This document shows positions 35,923 through 46,590 of a DNA stretch of 64,000 bases, one piece after another. A program made the translations under genes and the position numbers. The number at the start of each line of letters is the position of its first letter. The stretch's first letter is position 1. The notes below the pieces were generated by a model. That model ran no database searches, was not told the origin of the DNA, and was given only the letters and a program-made list of their open reading frames with translations. Source of the stretch: Agrocybe praecox (taxonomy: Eukaryota > Basidiomycota > Agaricomycetes > Agaricales > Agrocybaceae); the NCBI GenBank assembly GCA_964017145.1, contig OZ024844.1:124001-188000 (forward strand), read 5' to 3'.

Positions 35923-38064
35923 CTATGGATGTAGTATACTATTCATAATGTAGATACCACGTACCCAATCCTCTGCTCGAGGTCGCCATTTGTCATCGGG
36001 TAAAGAAATTGGAAATGAATTCTTCTGCAATCCAACGGTAATTACTTCGGTTGTTGGGTACCCAGACACATCCCACTCAGCTGGGAGGATTCCGTAGCCA
36101 TCGGGAAGCTCGTTGCTGTCCCGAAGAAGGTTCAGGGCCTTTTCAAACAGTATGAGTTGCTGAGAATCAAGTGGTATTGTTCCGGCAGGAACTTGAACAG
36201 GATCGTGACGGATATTTGAATCAATGATCTACGCAAAAGGTTATCCACAGATAATAGGATGATGATATGATGACGTACATTTGCGACATCAAATGGTTCG
36301 CTGTTGGATCCGGTATTCTGTGAAGACACACTGCTACACGTGTCGTTCATTTCATCATCCTCGCTAGCCGAGTCTACCAGCATTTCGTCCCCATGTAGAA
36401 CCTCTGAACTGTTAGTTTCTGAGTTGTTTCCACTGTGGTCAGATGTGTCGACATCTATTTCTTCCATGATTTCTTCCATGTCGCTGTTCGTTCCATCGCT
36501 ATCGCTATCGCTGTCTGTGTCGATTGGATTGCCATCCTCGTGATAGCCGTAGAACTCATTAATTTCCTGAGCTGTCATTTCTGAACAGTCATCAGTATAG
36601 GATCCGTTCGCTAATGATCCCATGAAAGAAAGGTCCTGGGTATTAAAAGTCAATGTTCGCTAATGTGTCCTTCTAATTCATGAGACACGTACATTGGGTG
36701 AATAATTTCCACCCGCTCCCGAAATTGGATGCGCGTTCCATTCTTCGCAAAAGGAATCACAGTCAAGATTAATTTCTTTCAGAAAAAGATAATGCAGTAG
36801 CCATCTGTGTGAATGATTCTTGCGGTCCATTAAATGAATTCTTTCGAGGCGTTGAAAGAAAGCACGCCATGCCCGTACAAATCTCTTGCCAACCTCAACC
36901 CAGAGTCGCTCTATACGTGTGTTGAAAACCGAAGATCCCCACATAAAGCTGGCCCGATTAATTCCACGTAGCAGAACCATCAAAATCGATACATCACGAT
37001 TTTCCCCACCCCGATCGCCTCGAACCCTCGAAGGGATGCCATGACGCTCAATAGCCTCGAGAAACATTTGGAGAACCGTATCCGCAGTATTATTATTGTT
37101 GGCCCGTAATCCTGTAACCTAAAAACAGTCATTTCATATCTGTAGTATAGTTAATCCTTGACACGTAATCACATACCTTGCGAGAGTAACCATCTGCGAT
37201 GCCATGGATTACAATGCCCCATTGAATAAGCTTATGGTGGCCATCAATATGCCACAGTGCATTGGGGCGGGGTACGCCATAGACCTGATGTTTCTTCTTT
37301 TGGATAATACGCTGACGCATATACTGTCCAAGCCCATCAACTCTATTCATAGACTGGACAACCCTGTCTCGTTGAACGCGAATGCCATACTTCGCCCGTA
37401 TGTGTCCCATAGTGTATCCCCTTCCAGCATCCGGATGGTCGTTCCGATATTTTCGAATGATGTTGTCAAGCTCATCATCGGATATTGGGTCAAATGATGT
37501 GGCAGTAATTCCGAGCTCATTCATCCTGGCTCGTACAGTGTGCCTATGGACCCCAAGAAGCTTCCCTAATGCTGTCAATGATATCCGGCGATTTGCTGAT
37601 AACGCATCTCTTAGGACGTCAGGATCAATCTCTTTTTTTGGGCGCCCGGCCCTTGCTGTTTTAGTCAAGGAGATAGGCTGGTGTTGAATTACATTTGACT
37701 CGGTTCTGTAGAGTATAACAGGTTCTCAATTACTTGGCAGAAATTGCATGTATAATACTTACTCTCCATGTAATGCATTCAAATTTTCATCTAAGAGATA
37801 GAAGACCTCGAGACAATGATTACTGACATCTTCCAGCCACTGTAGTGGGAGGTTCTCGTCAGGAGCATATTCATCCAAGATTAATATCAATGGGAAGACT
37901 TCTGCCATAAACACGTTTGCATGTCGCTCAAGACGATGTTTATCAAGGCTCTCTGATTGTAGATAGGCTTGGCATGTGCTGAACCGCTCGTTTAGATCAC
38001 GGAATGCGTTACGAATATTAGGCGACCATGGTATCTGCGTCTCTGGAAGGGATGGGAGGGGCAT
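35923..38064 (-). CDS. DDE integrase-type transposase
   Basis: Five exons: 38064-37763, 37705-37177, 37118-36693, 36635-36279 and 36228-35923. All phases agree, giving about 639 residues. There is a helical N-terminal region, then a basic patch (ARAGRPKKE) and a helix-turn-helix (ISLTALGKLLGVHRHTVRAR). An integrase core follows, with the acidic triad complete: D255 in WHIDGHHK, D312 in GDRGGEN and E347 in RIERLW, with 34 residues between the last two, close to the DD35E spacing. After the core comes a Ser/Asp/Glu-rich stretch (exon 4) and a short C-terminal domain. This pattern belongs to an integrase-like transposase family common in eukaryotes. No in-frame stops were found, so the protein is probably functional or was until recently. 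Confidence 0.85.
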
Positions 38065-38190
38065 GGTATTGAGACGGTACTTCTTTGGATTCTCGTTTGC
38101 TAGCTGTTTTTAATACTCTGACTAGTACTTCACACAATATGTTGCTCGTGTAATTTTATTTATTTAAATGCATAAGAGTCTGAGGCTGAG

Positions 38191-38198
38191 TATAAATA
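38191..38198 (+). promoter_or_regulatory. TATA box of the BTB gene in a shared divergent promoter
   Basis: TATAAATA lies about 60 bp upstream of the BTB start (38257). The transposase start codon (38064, minus) is only 193 bp from the BTB start codon, so both genes must use this short intergenic segment. Confidence 0.55.
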
Positions 38199-38256
38199 GT
38201 CTACGTGTGCCGGTCTTCAAAATCATCGACTCGAACTTCTTACATCTATTCTTCAA

Positions 38257-39330
38257 ATGACTTCCAGCTACAACTCCCAAGCTCTGTGTGTGGACGGTGT
38301 TATCGAGATGCCTCAGTCCCAAACCATTTATCATCCCGAATTCAACAAGGATGTGTATATGGTTGCTTTTTCGGTATGTCAATCTACGATTTCTCATGGT
38401 CTATAAATACTCATGCCAGTTTTATGTTGCGTATGCCAACAGGTTGAAGGCCAAGGGTTCAAAGCGGATTCTGCGCGGCTTGCTACGCACTCGGAGTTTT
38501 TGCGTGACATGCTGTTCAACATGGACAATAACTTCCTGGGTGGGCCGCGGGAGGGAACACCCCAGAATCCAATCGTCATTAACGGTGTTACAAAGGGGAC
38601 ATTTTCTAATTTCATGCTTTGGTTAAATCATCAGTAAGTATTCTTGATTGAATGCGAATTTGATTTACTCACATATCTTTACAGATCCTGGGAAACTCCG
38701 GAAATAACTGGGACTCAAGGTTACATCGATGTCCTCCACATGACCCACATGTGGGAGATTACTGCTGGCTTCAAGTTTGCCGTGAAGGCTTTGGAAGAAT
38801 TGCTGATTGGCCCTGCCCACAAGATTTATTTGGCTCGTCGCTATGGTGTTCCAGAGTGGATTCCGGCCGCTGTCCGAGCACTCCTTCTTTCCTCTTTCGC
38901 CTGCATCACATCCGAAGACATCAGTCACATGGGCCATGACACCTTTGTCCGCCTCGTCAATGGGAAGGAGACCATCGACAAACTACGCCGCCAGCTTGGA
39001 TCTGTCGCTCCATACCCTAACAACCTTGACAACGCACCACACTGCTCCAATCCCAGTATCTGCAAGTCCGTATGGTCCGAACAATGGATCAAGGAGATAG
39101 TCGTCAGGAGGCTTTTCCATTCTGTTTCTTATTTTCCCTTGTCAGGATGTATTGGTGCGCTCTGGGCTATGGAACACAAGGGTATGCACTCTGCATGCAA
39201 GGAATTTGTGTTGGATTGGATGACGACATCGTGCCCGGGACTGGAAAAAGAAGAGAAAGCGGTCAGACAAGTCATTACTGACATACAGAATGAGGACTTC
39301 CTTAATAAAGCAGCAGTCAACTTTACTTAG
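38257..39330 (+). CDS. BTB/POZ-domain protein carried inside the transposon
   Basis: Three exons: 38257-38373, 38443-38633 and 38685-39330, giving about 317 residues. The N-terminal 110 residues have the Agaricomycete BTB pattern: a 'YHPEF..DVYMVAF' strand, FKADSARLATHSEFLRDML and the hydrophobic FSNFMLWLNH. A helical C-terminal region follows, as in many fungal BTB proteins of unknown partner. BTB domains mediate dimerisation and Cullin-3 or chromatin interactions in other eukaryotes. Here the partner is unknown, and no kelch or zinc-finger domain follows. It lies between the transposase and the right TIR, transcribed away from the transposase. It may be captured cargo or a regulatory gene of the element. 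Confidence 0.75.
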
Positions 39331-39458
39331 ATCAATGTCTAGTATTACTCAGCCATTCTACCATTCTAACTGTGTCGTTATTCATTTTCTACATACACTA
39401 GCTGCATCATATTGCCTACCTGGACTTTAATACACTCGTTTTATTAAGCTGTACGGTG

Positions 39459-39969
39459 CTAGTTACATATCAGTACAACATGGGAGACACCGAATGCGCA
39501 TCATATCACTTATTCTGTGCACTGACGAACCGTGGGAACGCGATATGCGCCCAATGCGCGCATCAGCTGAATCTACTCATAGCGCCTCCTCAATAAACCA
39601 GTATTACTCATTACTCCGTATATATGTATATTATTATGCAATAATGGTATTTCGAAACAAAAAACCGACGCCAGATCCTCTTGAGACCTGGAAATTCATT
39701 CAACTGTTCTCTGCTGTTCCCACGGTTCACCAGCTCTCAGGAGGACCTGGCGTCGGTTTTTTTTGGCGGAATACCTTTATTGCATAATAATATACATATA
39801 TACAGAGTTTCAAATAATACTGGTTGATTTGAGAAGCGCTACGAGTAGATTCAGCAACGAGCGGCTGATGTGCGCGTTGCGCGCATACCGCGTTCCCACG
39901 GTTCATCAGCGCGCAGAATAAGCGATCCGGCGTGCATTTAGTGTCTCCATGGTATTCATATGTAACTAG
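39459..39969. repeat. Long palindromic (foldback) insert with a nested inner palindrome
   Basis: The arms start CTAGTTACATAT at 39,459 and end with its inverse complement at 39,969. They share CGTGGGAACGCG, TGAATCTACTC and ATTATGCAATAA over about 190 bp. At the apex (about 39,657-39,772) is a second inverted repeat: CCGACGCCAG near 39,665 and CTGGCGTCGG near 39,752. No coding capacity. It looks like one foldback/MITE-type element inside another, both inside the 6.7-kb transposon. Confidence 0.75.
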
Positions 39970-40208
39970 TGGATAGGAGCCTTATACATGCACATCAAAT
40001 ATATTCCATACATACTTGAGGGTATATAGTATATCAATAGTACATATACGCTCAGAAATAAGAAGTACAATCGTCGGCTTACCAATAATCGGCAAAGGAA
40101 TGCCGCCGCGCATCAAATCAAAAATGTTTTGATTAGAGCTCGGGGATCTTTTCAATGCCCGCCTATCGATATATTCAATGCCATGTATCACTTATTGATG
40201 CGCGTCAG

Positions 40209-40545
40209 GTGCCGAACGGCTGATTTAGGGATCATAACGGCCATCGAATGAGCCCGGCAGGGACGGCATGACGAAAAATTAAATCACCGGACTTGGTGGA
40301 TAATAAATGTTGAGTTGGTGGATAACAGACGACACTTGGTGGATAATACATAAAGTTGTTGGATAATACATAAAGTTGGTGGAAAATGCTAAATTGAAGT
40401 GGATAATTGACCAAGTTGGTGGATAATCGACCCAAGTTGGTGGATAATCGACGTCAGTTGGTGGATAATGCGACCGACTTGGTGGATAATACACCAAAGT
40501 TGGTTGTAAATCTACATTTGATTTTTGTACGATCCGGCACTCATA
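40209..40545 (-). repeat. Right terminal inverted repeat with subterminal array
   Basis: About 337 bp, inverse of the left end but with about ten copies of TTGGTGGATAAT or variants, so it is longer by roughly two units. It begins GTGCCGAACGGC and ends in CCGGCACTCATA. The unequal copy number suggests expansion or loss of units by slippage or recombination. Confidence 0.85.
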
Positions 40546-41773
40546 GCCTGCCATGCCATTGATTGGCATGGATTGTATAGCAAACGTTCAAACTTCATCA
40601 TTGAGGGATCAGATAGGTATCATACATATATAATACTTACTTATTTAATTACTTAGCGCCAAACATGTACAGTAACATGCGCGCGGGTACCATAATACAA
40701 TATGTAGCGTTATTTTGTCATTTCATTTTGTCCCTTAATTCGTTTCCGCACCTGAATGATGAATCCTCGTGCGACGTTCGGATCGTTTCACCAATCGCCA
40801 GGGCCAAAGCCAATGATTCACTCCTTTACTCGCGCTAGCTACTGACCCACTCGGAAATTTCAAGAAAAAGATTAGGAAAAAAAGGAACAAAAGCACTTCC
40901 TATCCTCCTTAAGTCCTTCTCACACCGTTCCGAATATCCATCAAGTACAATCAATCTTACAATCCGTCGATGCATGAGGAGCAAATAAATTTTATTCTAT
41001 AGCACGTACGTATGCGATGTATATGTATATATATGCAATTGGTATGAAATTGAGTTGGTAATATGCAATGAGAATTGAGAAATGTGGGATGGGATGGTGA
41101 GTGAGTGAGTGAGTGGGTACTTGAATTTACTTTGCTGTAGCTTTACTTTGTTATTCGTTCATTTCGTTTTGGGATGATAAAAAGGAAAGGACCGAGAGAA
41201 AGAAAAAAAAGAGAAAGACCAAGAGAGAGGTGTACAACAACAACAGCAACGATGAGAAAAAGAGAAATGAAAGAGGGAGAGAATAAACAATTCCGTTCAA
41301 ACGCCAAAAAAATGAGAAAAAATCAAAGCGATGTAAAAAGAAAAGAAAAGGATATACAAGGAAAGTCGGGTAGGGTGGCGAGGCGAGTTTTAGGGTGACG
41401 GGTGGTGGTGGTACATTCGTATATGCATTTAGCGTAGGGTAGGGCGTAGGTGATAATCGATAATGTGGTAGGGGTGGTGGTATATACACGATACATAGGT
41501 GGATTGATGCGTGGGGGTATGCAACGATGTCGATAATGATTGGTAGGTGATTGGATGGTTTGACGATGGTGATTAGCGATTATACAGTAACATAGATAGA
41601 TAGCTTGATAGCGGGGTTATGTTTGATTTGGTCGGTCGTCGATAGTGAGCGTGTGTGCGTCGTTATTAGTCGCTGAGCAGCCAGCGGACGAGGGAGCAAA
41701 GCAGAGAAAAAGGCAAAACGGCTAGCAGGAAAAAAAAGAAAGCGAAAACCCTCCTCAAATTTGAGCTTGAACT
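40546..41773. other. Continuation of repeat copy C and 3' flank of the Ser/Pro-rich gene
   Basis: The left end continues the sequence interrupted by the transposon. 41,640-41,760 resembles 24,585-24,720 (GTCGTTATTAGT-GCTGAGC), the 3' flank of the duplicate gene. A GTGAGTGAGTGAGTGAGTG microsatellite lies near 41,098-41,116. A biased 112-codon minus-strand frame (41,151-41,489) is rejected. Confidence 0.5.
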
Positions 41774-43009
41774 CTAAAAACATTCAACGCTCAACCCGCT
41801 CCTCACATATCCCTTCCCTCCACTCGCGCCGCCCGCAAGGCCCATAGCAGCATACGCCGCAACGCTCGGGCGCCTCCTCATCGGCTTGCCGACCGCATGC
41901 ACGCGGTTGAGCAGGATGCCAGCGACGATTTTGGAGAGGTTAGGTGGGGGTAGGAGGTTTGTTTGGGTTCTTTGAGTGTTTTGGTTCTGCTGGGCAGGAG
42001 ACTGGGTACGAGGAGGGGGAGAAGGTGCCTTGAGTGTAATGACTGAAGACTTGGGAGGCGAAGGCGAGCGCGAGGGTGTGAATTCCGGAGCGGTAGGCGA
42101 GAGCGGGCGGGAGATACCCATGCTGCTCGTGGGTGCTGGTGAGGCGAGCGTCGGGGTGCTGTTCATAGGATAATCCTGATCCCTCCCGTGCGATAACACT
42201 CTGGATCGGGTGTTCGTGTTCATGCGTGGGGCAGGGGGAGAGGGCGACCGGGATGGAGAAGGCGACCGAGACGGGGCGGATTGTGCGAACGCGTACCGCT
42301 GGATCTCTGAAGCGCGCGCTGCGGGGATCTGGATCGTGTATGGGGCCTGGTACGTCTGCTGGTTCTGGTTCTGCACACGGACATTGTTATCGTGGAACAA
42401 AGCTATCTGGTCTTCCACCGCTGTCGTCCTTTGTACCATGCCCAGGCCCAAATTGTCACTAGAAACAACGACAACGGGCTCGTCTGCGAATGGGTCGAAC
42501 CGTGGGCGGGGGACAGCAGTAGCAGCACTACTCCCAACATACGCAGGAGGCGCACGGCTGCGGATCGAAGAGGAACGCTTGCGGGTACGGATCTGAGAGG
42601 GGTTCGCGAGGCTTATGGGGGAGGGCGAGCGGGTCACTGGTGCTCCTGCTGAGCTCTGCTGGTAGCCCGGTGTTGTGCTGCTGCCCATACTGCCTACTTG
42701 CTGCTGCTGCTGGGGGCCATGGGCATTGGTGAGCTCCCTCAAGTGCTGGGCGTACATCTGGGCATTGTGCGTGCTGATGCTGATGGTCTGCACCTGGTGC
42801 TGTTGGTGGTGGTGGTGGAGGTGGTTGCTCGCATTGGTGGCGGTGTACCCCTGTCCCTGGTGGTACCCGGTGGTGTTGGTGTTGGTATTGCTATTGCTGG
42901 CCCAGTGATGGTGGTATTGGTGGTGGTGGGCACCGGCAGCGTTGGCAGCAGCAGCGGTGAACGATGTGTGGATGGTTCGGATGTAGTGCGCTGGAGCGGT
43001 CGCGGCCAT
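41774..43009 (-). CDS. Ser/Pro/Gln/His-rich protein, parent of the duplicated modules
   Basis: One uninterrupted exon of 411 codons. The N-terminal part is His-, Asn- and Gln-rich. The middle has RSPSP repeats and RKRSSSIRSRAP. The C-terminal part has SRPLSPTAPEFTPSRSPSP, then PPPNLSKIVAGILLNRVHA and SVAAYAAMGLAGG, which is the portion conserved in the three partial copies at 24.8-25.9, 26.4-26.8 and 28.6 kb. A TATA-like sequence at 43,133-43,142 lies about 125 bp upstream. Largely disordered by composition, with one short amphipathic C-terminal segment. Function not recognised; the Arg/Ser-Pro sites would suit kinase regulation. Confidence 0.6.
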   Translation of the reverse strand: MAATAPAHYIRTIHTSFTAAAANAAGAHHHQYHHHWASNSNTNTNTTGYHQGQGYTATNASNHLHHHHQQHQVQTISISTHNAQMYAQHLRELTNAHGPQQQQQVGSMGSSTTPGYQQSSAGAPVTRSPSPISLANPSQIRTRKRSSSIRSRAPPAYVGSSAATAVPRPRFDPFADEPVVVVSSDNLGLGMVQRTTAVEDQIALFHDNNVRVQNQNQQTYQAPYTIQIPAARASEIQRYAFAQSAPSRSPSPSRSPSPPAPRMNTNTRSRVLSHGRDQDYPMNSTPTLASPAPTSSMGISRPLSPTAPEFTPSRSPSPPKSSVITLKAPSPPPRTQSPAQQNQNTQRTQTNLLPPPNLSKIVAGILLNRVHAVGKPMRRRPSVAAYAAMGLAGGASGGKGYVRSGLSVECF

Positions 43010-45389
43010 GATTACGGGTTATGTAGGTACTTTGTATGTATGGTATATGTTACAGTTCGGTCGTAGGTGTTCGTTCGTCGTAGGCGTAGTTGCTTGCTGG
43101 AAAGTGGAAAGTGAAAAGAACCAGGTACGGGTGTATATATGGCCTGGGAGCTGGGAATTTAGGAATTGGGGGAATGGAACGAGGCAGGGAGTGAGCACGA
43201 GGACACCTCGAACTGGATTTTAGATAGATGGCGGTGTTTGTATTTTGATCCCATACAAAGTCTCGCTTCCATTTGCCGTTACCATCCCTGAAAGAAGGAT
43301 GTATGTAACTGAACATGGCCTAAACATAAAACAACTTCATTTCCATTCGGGTATACCACATATCCCGGGCGAAACAATGCTGGTTTAGCCGAAACGAACC
43401 AGTGCAACGTATTGCTGCATTAGGAAGGTATGGTCCACCCGGTTCGGCTAAAGGTGCTCGGGTTAGGGTTGGGGCCATGCGGCCCAGTGCCTGTCATGTC
43501 GGTTTCTCCGAAAACTAAAACTCTCACCGCCGTCATACTGTCCTAGTCATTTCGTTCGCATCAGAATCTCTATGTCACCGTACGTTGAGCTTGACTTTTT
43601 TCAAAGCTGCAAAGCGTCAGAGCAGCACTGAACAAGGTGACATTCTCTTTCCCTATGTCTGTACCCTGTTCCACCGTCGCTGCATGTCAGCGTCAAGCAC
43701 GGCTGGCCAGCCCACGCGCAGCTCACGCTGTCTTTCCCTGTATCTGTCCCTTTCCTGATTCCGTCTTCGTCGACTGTTATGTTAAGCTTAGGTGATCAAG
43801 GGGGGACAGATGCAGGGCGTATGCACACGCGCGCACTGCAAGGATCAGCGTGCGGCGATGATCGTATTCTTCAATTGTCCGATTGCTGTACGCCCAGTAC
43901 TCACTCACTCACTCACTCACTTTGACTTCGAAAACTTAAGGTTGACGTTTGGGAATGTAAAGCCGACTCCGAGTCGCAAAATGAATCGAGCGATAAACCC
44001 CAGATCATTGACGCGCCGTTGTGCATGATATATCTCACTTCGAAATGACGGTAAAGATTTAAATAAAGTTGAAGTTTAGATATGTATGTAAATTCCAACT
44101 CCGCATGTCATTGATCATCTTTGAATAACCCCTCCGTCCTTCCTCTCTCCCTTCCCTACATACGCAGTACCCCCTTCAAAGCTTCAGCTTTGGGGCGCAC
44201 AATAGGTTAGGGGAGGGATTAGTGCACTGCACACTGCATGGATCGACGGCGTTGGTCACAATATCATGATCGAGTTCTAATCCTACCCCTACTCTTAATT
44301 GTGATTCCAATTCCATGTACGATTGCATCACCTATTGATGTTGTAAAGATTGGTATTTAACGACTTATAATTACGAAAGAACGAATACCTACTTACTTGC
44401 CTTACTTACTTACTTGAAACAACAACGAAAACGCCGCCGACGATGAAGCCGACGACGAATATAACACCAACCAACCCAGCTCGTCTCTGAATATTAATAC
44501 TCACTTGACCCTTCCCTTCTCTCTCTATGTACATTCGCTCCCATCAAATCTACCCACTCTCACGTCAAGCTCCCAGATAATAAAGATCCATATACACGCT
44601 TCTCTGGGCCCCTCCTCCTCTTCTTCTTCAAGTTCTGCTTCTGCTTCTTCTTCCACTTCTATTTCTGCTCCTGCTTCGGATTTCTGCGGATTTCTCCAAT
44701 TGGGGCCCAACGCTCCCGGGCCCCTATGTGCCTGACCATGTCAAATTGATGCCAACGAACGCTAGATACTCCAAGTAAGCTATGTAATACTTATCAAAAT
44801 GTCCTGTCCTGTCCTATTTCCAGAATGTTAAATGGAGTGGGCGAGGGAGCGACTCAGAATTATTGACCGAGATTAGCTGGCTGCGGTGTGGTGCAGGTTC
44901 TGTGGTGTTAGCCAATAATTATAGTAAAGTAAGTCCCCCTTCCCTCCCTCCGTCGTTTTATCACTATCTAACTGGTGCCGTTCAGATAAATATAAGATAT
45001 CATGGAGTAGGATTCTCGAAAAAGCGGCAGTCTGCGGACCGACATGAGGCGGAGTCTTAACTTACAAGTGCACTATTTTGCGTGGGAACATTGGCTGGGA
45101 AAGGGCACAAGAAGTTATGACTCGAATGCAACGCAACATCATACGTACATACGTACACCGTAGACATAACATGAGACCTGTTTAAGCATTTAATAAGCAT
45201 TTTATGACGTCCCGTGTAATTATAAATTGGAGAGCCTTCTGAATAATTTTATCTAACGGATGCCTGGCTTCCTCCAGCGTGGGAACTTGAATATGTGCAA
45301 CGAATAAAGCACCCACAAAGTTAAACATGAGATGATTGATGGTCTTTAGCACGCATATAGCCCTTTATTCATGTCTATGGTTAACAATG
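43010..45389. other. Intergenic, about 2.4 kb
   Basis: Contains the promoter of the gene above, an inverted repeat around TTTAGCCGAA (about 43,385-43,460), an ACTCACTCACTCACTCACTC microsatellite (43,900-43,920) and a CTTCTTC-rich tract (44,610-44,690). No gene supported; the frames at 44,505-44,735 reflect the Ser-coding simple repeat. Confidence 0.45.
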
Positions 45390-45481
45390 ACGTGAGTTGG
45401 TGTATGATGTACCTTTTTCATTGTTAATCGACCCAAGTTAGGTGAAATTTCAAACAGTTTTTATACACTCCGGCACTCATA
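45390..45481. mobile_element. Relic right end of the 6.7-kb transposon family
   Basis: Contains GACGTGAGTTGGTGTATGAT, AATCGACCCAAGTTAGGTG and the terminal CCGGCACTCATA, in the same order as the right TIR at 40,400-40,545 but with deletions. No matching left end was found nearby. Confidence 0.6.
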
Positions 45482-45654
45482 GTCCATAGATCTATATTAA
45501 TTGATAACAAAAAAATGTCCCTGGAATAAAAGCGTCCGCCGCGCGTCTTCTCCGTCAATCACTCTAAATAAATCAAGCGCTCCTTTAACGGCTCTAGCTA
45601 TGTGACTACTTCTTCAAATAGACCTGAATACCTGAATATGAATCGTGACAATGT

Positions 45655-46590
45655 CTATACCGATCGATGATCATACTCAAAGCGATTGATGTAATCTGTA
45701 GGTAGCACGTTCATACCTTCGTCTGCCTCACCTTCAAGCTCCAGATCTTCGGACAACGCTCTCCTAGTCCAGGCTCTACCATAGTCCTCTGTGCTGAGAT
45801 ACAAACTTGATGGGGCATACTCTGCGGAATCATTCGAGGGCGTACTGAGAGGAAGCGATTGACTCGTTTCTGCTGAAGGATTATCGCAGTATTCGGTGTT
45901 TGAGGAATATTCGTTGACTGCACTACCTGGCAAGGAGCTTGATTGTGATTGTGATTCCGATGAGCCTGGGGCCTCATTCGAGGGCGGGGGATAGGAGGAG
46001 TGGCTCTGGGGCGTAATTTTTGAGTGCTCTTAATTGGCGGTAGTACCTGAAGGGAAGCCTGGTCGAGATTCTATTGAGGCCACATTCGAGGGCCGAGAAG
46101 ATTTCTTGTGAAGTAGTAGGTGCTTGCGATTAACCTTTTTCTTTATCGCCTTGCCATACTTTGTCCTCGCACGCGCTGTTGAGTTTATCTTGTGTAGGGC
46201 GATTGTACGTTTGAAGGCGGACGCCAGTTTCTTTGACGGCGGATTGGGAGCAGTGGGATGAGGAGAAGCGGCAACTGGTAAATCATTATCCGTCCCGTTC
46301 GCTGCGACTCCGACTAGAGCACTTGTCGTCGTAGTTGGGAGATGGTGGGACAATGGTGAGAAGGAGGAGGACAAAGCTAGCAAGGACGAGCAAGAGCGGT
46401 ACGAAGTCGCGTGCACCTGTGCCAAGGCGTCAAAGTCAACAGTGAGAAGCGGAATCATTGACCGAGAGACTGTATTATGCTCGGCTGTCATTAATTGAAG
46501 TGAAAGATTCCCACTAAACTGAGGACGAGGACGAGGACCAGCGCTTGCGCGTGTGGATGTCGAGGTTAACAGGCGAAAAGCTGTTGACAC
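45655..46590 (-). pseudogene. Ser-rich gene split by an in-frame TAA; DYG-WTRRA tail
   Basis: A frame of 186 codons runs from ATG 46590 to a TAA at 46,030-46,032. The same frame then continues open to 45,655. The first part is Ser/Thr/Pro-rich, then basic (KYGKAIKKKVNRKHLLLHKK). The continuation holds SLYLSTEDYGRAWTRRALSE (45,745-45,825) and LPTDYINRF, the latter also present after the motif in the gene at 25 kb. A minus-strand TATA-like sequence (46,663-46,674) lies about 75 bp upstream. Either the protein now ends at the TAA and the tail is a fossil, or the stop is bypassed. A splice removing the stop needs an intron under 20 bp or breaks the frame. Confidence 0.55.

Larger units (their letters stand above)
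33818..40545. mobile_element. 6.73-kb DNA transposon with long TIRs, DDE transposase and BTB passenger
   Basis: Inverted ends read TATGAGTGCCGG inward from 33,818 and from 40,545. The flanking 7-bp direct repeat GCCTGCC is at 33,811-33,817 and 40,546-40,552. Inside are an intact DDE integrase-type gene (35,923-38,064, -), a companion gene (34,381-35,843, -), a BTB gene (38,257-39,330, +) and a palindromic insert (39,459-39,969). There is no reverse transcriptase, gag or LTR. If the TIR is taken to start one base further out (CTATGAG), the duplication would be the 5-bp CCTGC. The superfamily is uncertain: the integrase resembles the widespread eukaryotic family with the W-H-I-D-G-x-H-K-L motif. 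Confidence 0.85.

Noticed and set aside
35923..38064. Integrase gene as part of an LTR retrotransposon
   Set aside because: No reverse transcriptase, protease or gag is present, the gene has four introns, and the element ends are inverted, not direct, repeats.
41151..41489. 112-codon minus-strand frame
   Set aside because: Composed of Pro- and Phe/Leu-rich runs from purine/pyrimidine-biased DNA; not conserved in the duplicated copies.
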